Shown here: one piece after another, positions 59,485-64,000 of the stretch
How the letters are laid out: each line of letters opens with the position of its first letter
How positions within the stretch are numbered: the stretch's first letter is position 1
Assembly (NCBI GenBank): GCA_028583685.1
Contig: JAMXIF010001164.1
Coordinates: 10,702,864 to 10,766,863, forward strand
DNA from: Petaurus breviceps papuanus
Lineage: Eukaryota; Chordata; Mammalia; Diprotodontia; Petauridae
Direction of reading: 5' to 3'
DNA: 64,000 bases
Position numbers and translations under genes: made by a program
Notes under the pieces: model-generated
The model's database searches: none
What the model saw: only the letters and a program-made list of their open reading frames with translations
Told to the model about the DNA's origin: nothing

Positions 59485-59730
59485 AACTCAGATTTTCTTG
59501 GGAACTGAGGTTAAGTAAGTTGCCAGGTTTCTCCTATCAGTATGGGATTTGAACTTAATTCTGCCTGATTTTGAGATTGTCTTTCTATCCACTACTCTAC
59601 CCTGCCTTTTGCAATCTAAATATGTTATTATTATTAGGACCATAGAATCATATATTTAGAGTTGGGAAGAAACTTAGAAATTACCTGGTCCAACAGTGAA
59701 GTTAGCATCAACACTCCTGCAGTTTTATCC
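59485..59730 (-). repeat. MIR fragment and CR1/MIR-like edge
   Basis: GGAACTGAGGTTAAGTAAG, ATGGGATTTGAACTTAATTC and TCTATCCACTACTCTACC are antisense MIR. GACCATAGAATCATATATTTAG onward is a second short fragment. Confidence 0.55.
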
Positions 59731-61175
59731 ACATTAAACTATCTTAATTCTTCATGCTGTTATCAAATGACTCCTTTTCCTTCATTCTTTTATTTTCATC
59801 ACCAAATAGGAAAAAAAATGTGAGCAAATGACAGTAATGTGCTTTGAAAAATATGATAGACCACAGAGATGTTTATTACTAATGAGAAATTGATGGATAA
59901 GATAAAGTACAATATATTTAATTCAGGCTATTCTTGACTAGCTATTGCCCGAAGGCATCTACTCACATGTCCAAAAGTTAGTCAGAATCCATGGCCAATA
60001 AAGTTCCTAGTTATAGAACTAACAAAGATTTCTCTCAACAGACTGGAAGTTAGAAGCATCTTCCTTGGAAAGAGGCATTTTGGACTGTGATCGTAGTTGA
60101 TCTGTATATCCTTGTCTTGTCCTTTGTAGTAATGCATTTGAATGAGGAAGCTTTGGAAGGCTCTGATGCCCAGGCACCATTTAATTAGCCAAGAATTTGT
60201 AGGAGTTCAATATCCTGATGCTTTTGTTCAGTGGGTAGAGGCCTGTTGCACATATCCCTCTCTTCTGTGCCTCACATTTGTCTCCTGTTAACAGATGTCA
60301 GGGCTTTCCTTTTGGTCCACAGCTTCTCATTCTCATTGCTTAAAGTTTCTCAGAACCATTGCTCCTACTAGCTGGGCCTCCTTGTCAATTAGTTTTGCTT
60401 GTGGGAGAGGATATGTATGGGCTTTTCTCTTCTTTCATGTACTCTTTCTGGAAGCAAAGAACTCTCCTTCAGGCTTCTTAAAAAGGCTTTTCATTGCTAA
60501 TCACCATGGGAGATAAATAATAGCTTAAAACAATAAACTGATTTGAGATGGTACTGCTTTTGCCCTGCAGGTTTATCATTCCTTTGGAGAAGAGGAAGAA
60601 GGGTCTTCAGAGTTATTTTTTCATTTAAGAAATAATGTCAGGGCCAGTTCTCATCAACTGTTGGCCCTAGCAAATTGGCCATCTCTGGCCATTTACCTAG
60701 TTCCTTCCCATTATCCCCAGAAAGACAGAGATAGATTAATGTGTATCCTACTCAGAAATTTCTGCTGTCCTTGACCCAAACAGAGAATACATACTTCACT
60801 GAAGCCAGTCCTAAATGCTATATTCTGAGGGATAACTCACAAGCTCACATAATGGGTCAGGAGAAAATGTGATTCCAAACACAGCAGGTGGGGAAATTCT
60901 TGATTCACTATATCCTACATGTAAGTCTTATCTAATAAACTACACAGAGTTCCTCTCTACAATAAATTGTCTCTGCTATTCTGAGATAAGTCACTCAACA
61001 CCAGAGGGTTCTCTGACATTGGTTTTTTAAAGTCTAAGTCTAATTGCCTCCAATGGAAATAGTTGCCATTGAGAACATGCCTCACCTGTGCTACTTAAAA
61101 GATTATTCTCTATAGCTATATGCCTACATTCCCAATTTCTCTTGGCTTCTCTGTAGTGAATAGTTATACACTTTT
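59731..61175. other. No gene; unassigned
   Basis: About 1.4 kb without a recognised repeat. The plus frame at 60,295-60,516 (73 codons) is serine- and phenylalanine-rich without a domain. Confidence 0.4.
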
Positions 61176-61177
61176 CA

Positions 61178-61378
61178 ATTTAACACATCTAATAAGCACA
61201 TATTATGGTCAAGATATAGCTACAGGTGTTATGGATATAAAGAAAAAAAATAAGACTCATTGGTCACTCAAGAAAGCTGCTTTCTAATGGGGAAGGAAAA
61301 TAATCAATCAATAAGTATTTATTAAACACCTATTATGTGCCAAGCACTTATTATGTGTTGCAAACAACACACAAACAG
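61178..61378 (-). repeat. Two L2 LINE 3' ends
   Basis: AATAAGCACATATTATGGTC with AGAAAGCTGCTTTCTAATGG, then CAATAAGTATTTATTAAACACC and ATTATGTGCCAAGCACTTA: two tandem antisense fragments. Confidence 0.65.
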
Positions 61379-61439
61379 GGAAGTAAATATAAGAAAATAC
61401 AATCTTGAGGAGGGAGAAGTCTCTTGGTATCATGCATAA

Positions 61440-62440
61440 TAATAATTTTTCTAAATGATAACATTTGAAATATTTGAGCATTATGATTATGTTCACTCCT
61501 AGTCACCTCTATATTAGGATGAACATCATAAGTTCTTTTGCCTTATTATAGGAGAGTCTCTAGACTGCTCAAAGGACTAGTTTCCATTATCTAAATATTC
61601 TAAAGCCTGGAGACATTCTTCTCAAAATTTTGTGCTCCATAGTGAATGTAATACTCCAGACATCTTCTCATCAGCAATGAATATTGCAGACTATCATTCC
61701 CATGCTCTAGATACTACATTTAAAAATTGATTCAGCCTAAGATTTATTAACCTTTGTTTGGGGGGGGAATCATAATTTCAAATTTTAGACTCACATCTTT
61801 TAATAACTTGAACTATTATCTATCCACATAGACATCTGTCTCCCTCATCTTATATCTGTATAGCTGATTTTTAAACCTAAGTACAGAAATATATCCTTAT
61901 TAAATTTCTTCTTATTTGATTCAGCCTATATTACAACCTGTCAAAATATATTTGGATCCCAACTCTGCCTTCCTATACATTAACTATTCCTCTCAGCTTT
62001 GCCTCACTAATATGTTAAATACACAATCTATGTCTTTATCTTTGTAATTGATACACAGAACAGGGAATTCTAAAACTATCAGTGATTTAGGTCCTAAGTT
62101 ATTCAAAGCTGTCATAGAATCAAGTGGTATTATGGGGGTATCTTTGGTTCCTTATTTATTTGGTAATGCAGTGGAGATGGTGATGATAATAGGTTTCACC
62201 AAAGCACCAATGGGGAAGATTTTACTGAGGTATTCTAATTTCATCAGTGTGTGTCTCCTTCCACCAAACCGAATTACAAACCTTCTATAATTTAGTAGGT
62301 AGACTTTGAAAGTTCATATGCCACCAACTTGGTGGTGAGCCTTGCTGAATTTGTTTAGGCTAGTACATATATCCAACTAGATATACAGTCTATTATCTGG
62401 TCCACATTCAGTCTTTCTACCTTCTTAGGATTTGCCAAAG
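61440..62440 (-). repeat. CR1/L3 LINE 3' half, antisense
   Basis: GGATGAACATCATAAGTTC, TGAATGTAATACTCCAGAC, GCTGATTTTTAAACCTAAG, TCCTTATTAAATTTCTTC, TATATTTGGATCCCAACTC and TTAACTATTCCTCTCAGC track the reverse complement of L3/CR1 reverse transcriptase and 3' end. Dead, with many indels. Confidence 0.65.
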
Positions 62441-62569
62441 TTTCTCAACTGCTGTAAGTGTGTGAGTCCAAGATCATCCCTATGCCATGATGAGATATCA
62501 GAGTTGGATCTTAATAGGCATAGGCACTGGACCTATTAAATTACATTACATTACATCAATGCAATGTCA

Positions 62570-62765
62570 TTGATATAGAAAGCTTCCAAGTGAGGAAATA
62601 CCCTCCACCAATACAAGTCAGTATGTTCTCTTCGACTTACAGTTGTAGAGAGTTGCCTAGGACATTGAGAGGTTAAATCACTTGCCCAGGGTCACACAGG
62701 TTATGTGTAAGAGTTGGAACTTGAACCAAGGTATTTCTGACTTTGAAACATGATCTCTGTTGTCT
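62570..62765 (-). repeat. MIR-like SINE, antisense
   Basis: ACTTACAGTTGTAGAGAGTTG, CCTAGGACATTGAGAGG, CACTTGCCCAGGGTCACACAG, GGAACTTGAACCAAGG. Confidence 0.65.
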
Positions 62766-63072
62766 CTAATAAAGAACTTTAATGAATAGAACTAAATAAC
62801 TTAAAGATAAAATGATTGGTAGATATCCAGTTTGATCTGTTTCAGTTAAATGAAAAGTGGCTAATATTGTCTTATTAAAACTAACTTTGTAAATGACTTC
62901 ATTTTTCATGTTGTTTATTAAGTTATTATTTGGTTTGGTTTGTAGTATTTACATGATTTATCACTCCCACTACCGCCCACACTACATGCCTCTTTTTAAA
63001 GAATTCTTCTAATATCCAGTATTTGTAGAAAATAGGATGGCTTCTCATAACACATTAAGTCTAGTGCCCTGA
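62766..63072. other. No gene; unassigned
   Basis: AT-rich, nothing recognised. Confidence 0.4.
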
Positions 63073-64000
63073 GGGGGGTAGAGCCAAGGTGGTGAAGTAA
63101 AAGAAAGTACTCACTTAAGCTCTCCCCCAAACCCCTCCAAATACCTGTAAAAATTATTCTAAACAAATTCTAGAGAAGCAGAAACCACAAAATGACAGAG
63201 TGAAGGAAATTTCCAGCCCAAGACAATCAGGAAAGTTGATAGGAAACGTCTGTTATACCCTTCTGAGAGAATAGCCCAGTCCAGTGTGGGCTGCACTGGC
63301 ACAGAGAGGCCTCAGGGGAATGAATCACTCATAGCTGTGGTGGTTTCAAGACTTCTCAAACCACAAATGCCAAAGATAACTTAGAAGGTCAGTAGCAAAG
63401 GTCTGTCAAACCTGGGTGAGAGATGAGTGTAGTCTAGGCCTAGCCCCAGGGTGGAAGCAGCAGAGGCAGCAGTGGCTACTTCCAGAGCTCTCAACCCAGA
63501 GATTCTGGTAGGATAGAATTGCTAATCAGAGGGGGATTTGCAGGGATCACTTGCTTTGCCCTTGCTTGGATCTGGGTTCCAGTCCTGGGTCTAGGAGGAG
63601 GGCTAGCATGGCAGAGCTTGTGGCAGTGGTGGAGATGGAATCCTCTTTACAGTTCCAAGGAAGAAAAAAAGTGCTTGTGGTCACTCACACGCCAAAGCAC
63701 AGTCCAGAAGAGGAATAAACACCTCTCCTTTGATCATACAAACTTGGAAGAACTGAAAAATTACAGGTCCCTAGAAATATCCCTGGAAAGAGCTGCACAA
63801 AAGCCCTGAAGCTTGGAACAGTACACCCTCCACACTGGAACCAAAGATCCACCTTAACAAAGAAATAAATAATAAATAATTGGCTAGGAAAATGAGCAAA
63901 CAGCAGAAAAAATCAGACTATAGAGTCTTACTTTGGTGACAAAGAAGATCAAAGCACACAACCAGAAAAAGACAACAAAGTCAAAGACTCTACATCCAAA
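63073..64000 (+). mobile_element. HAL1-type retrotransposon, 5' part, cut by window end
   Basis: Starts GGGGGGTAGAGCCAAGGTGG and follows the 5' UTR of the copy at 15200 closely (AAACAAATTCTAGAGAAGC, GACAATCAGGAAAGTTG, ACTTTGGTGACAAAGAAGATC), up to just before ORF1. ORF1 should follow outside the window. The 96-codon frame at 63519-63809 is 5' UTR. No dimeric SINE in the part seen. Confidence 0.85.

Overview
The window is nuclear DNA from a marsupial mammal. It is AT-rich, has little CpG, and is packed with interspersed repeats of types I recognise from marsupial genomes: CORE-SINEs of the Mar-1 type whose tails end in an ACAACAACAA run shared with RTE LINEs, tRNA-derived SINEs with A-rich tails, MIR/THER, L2, CR1/L3, and ORF1-only L1 elements of the HAL1 type. 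A dimeric tRNA-derived SINE, seen twice, looks like the young SINEs of Australian marsupials, but I cannot fix the species. I see no convincing host protein-coding gene, no tRNA, rRNA or other structural RNA gene, and no CRISPR. Nearly every open frame is noise, a microsatellite translation, or part of a transposon. The window reads as intergenic or deep intronic sequence. No previously undescribed system could be supported.

Layout. Positions 1-640 hold a probable LTR in minus orientation that may run off the left edge. 0.9-4 kb is L2, Mar-1 and MIR debris. 4.04-4.30 kb is a sharp GC- and CpG-rich patch with promoter-like motifs, the best non-repeat candidate. 5-6.7 kb is a CR1/L3 LINE split by a dimeric SINE. 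7-10.9 kb is MIR, CR1 and hAT debris. 12.3-18.5 kb holds two HAL1-type elements in opposite, head-to-head orientation only 55 bp apart, each with its own target-site duplication; the second carries a dimeric SINE. 18.5-19.7 kb is an older L1 5' fragment. 20-35 kb is mostly unique sequence dotted with L2, MIR and Mar-1. 35.4-36.1 kb is an L1 3' end. 41.9-44.8 kb is a 5'-truncated L1 with ORF2 and a Mar-1 inside it. 52.6-53.06 kb is a solo LTR inside an L2. 53.1-55.2 kb is a long antisense L2 with an 83-bp pure GA tract. 56-62.8 kb is MIR, L2 and CR1. A third HAL1-type 5' end starts near 63,073 and is cut by the window end.

How the parts relate. The nesting gives a relative order: MIR, L2 and CR1 are oldest, because they are split by L2, Mar-1, an LTR or the dimeric SINE. 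Mar-1 inserted into L1, MIR and L2. The HAL1 pair is younger, with target-site duplications still readable. The dimeric SINE is youngest of those that can be ordered, since it sits inside both CR1 and a HAL1. Between repeats, several AT-rich unique stretches dense in homeodomain- and octamer-like motifs (for example 11.06-11.42, 23.60-24.05 and 36.19-36.42 kb) could be conserved non-coding elements, but that rests on composition alone.
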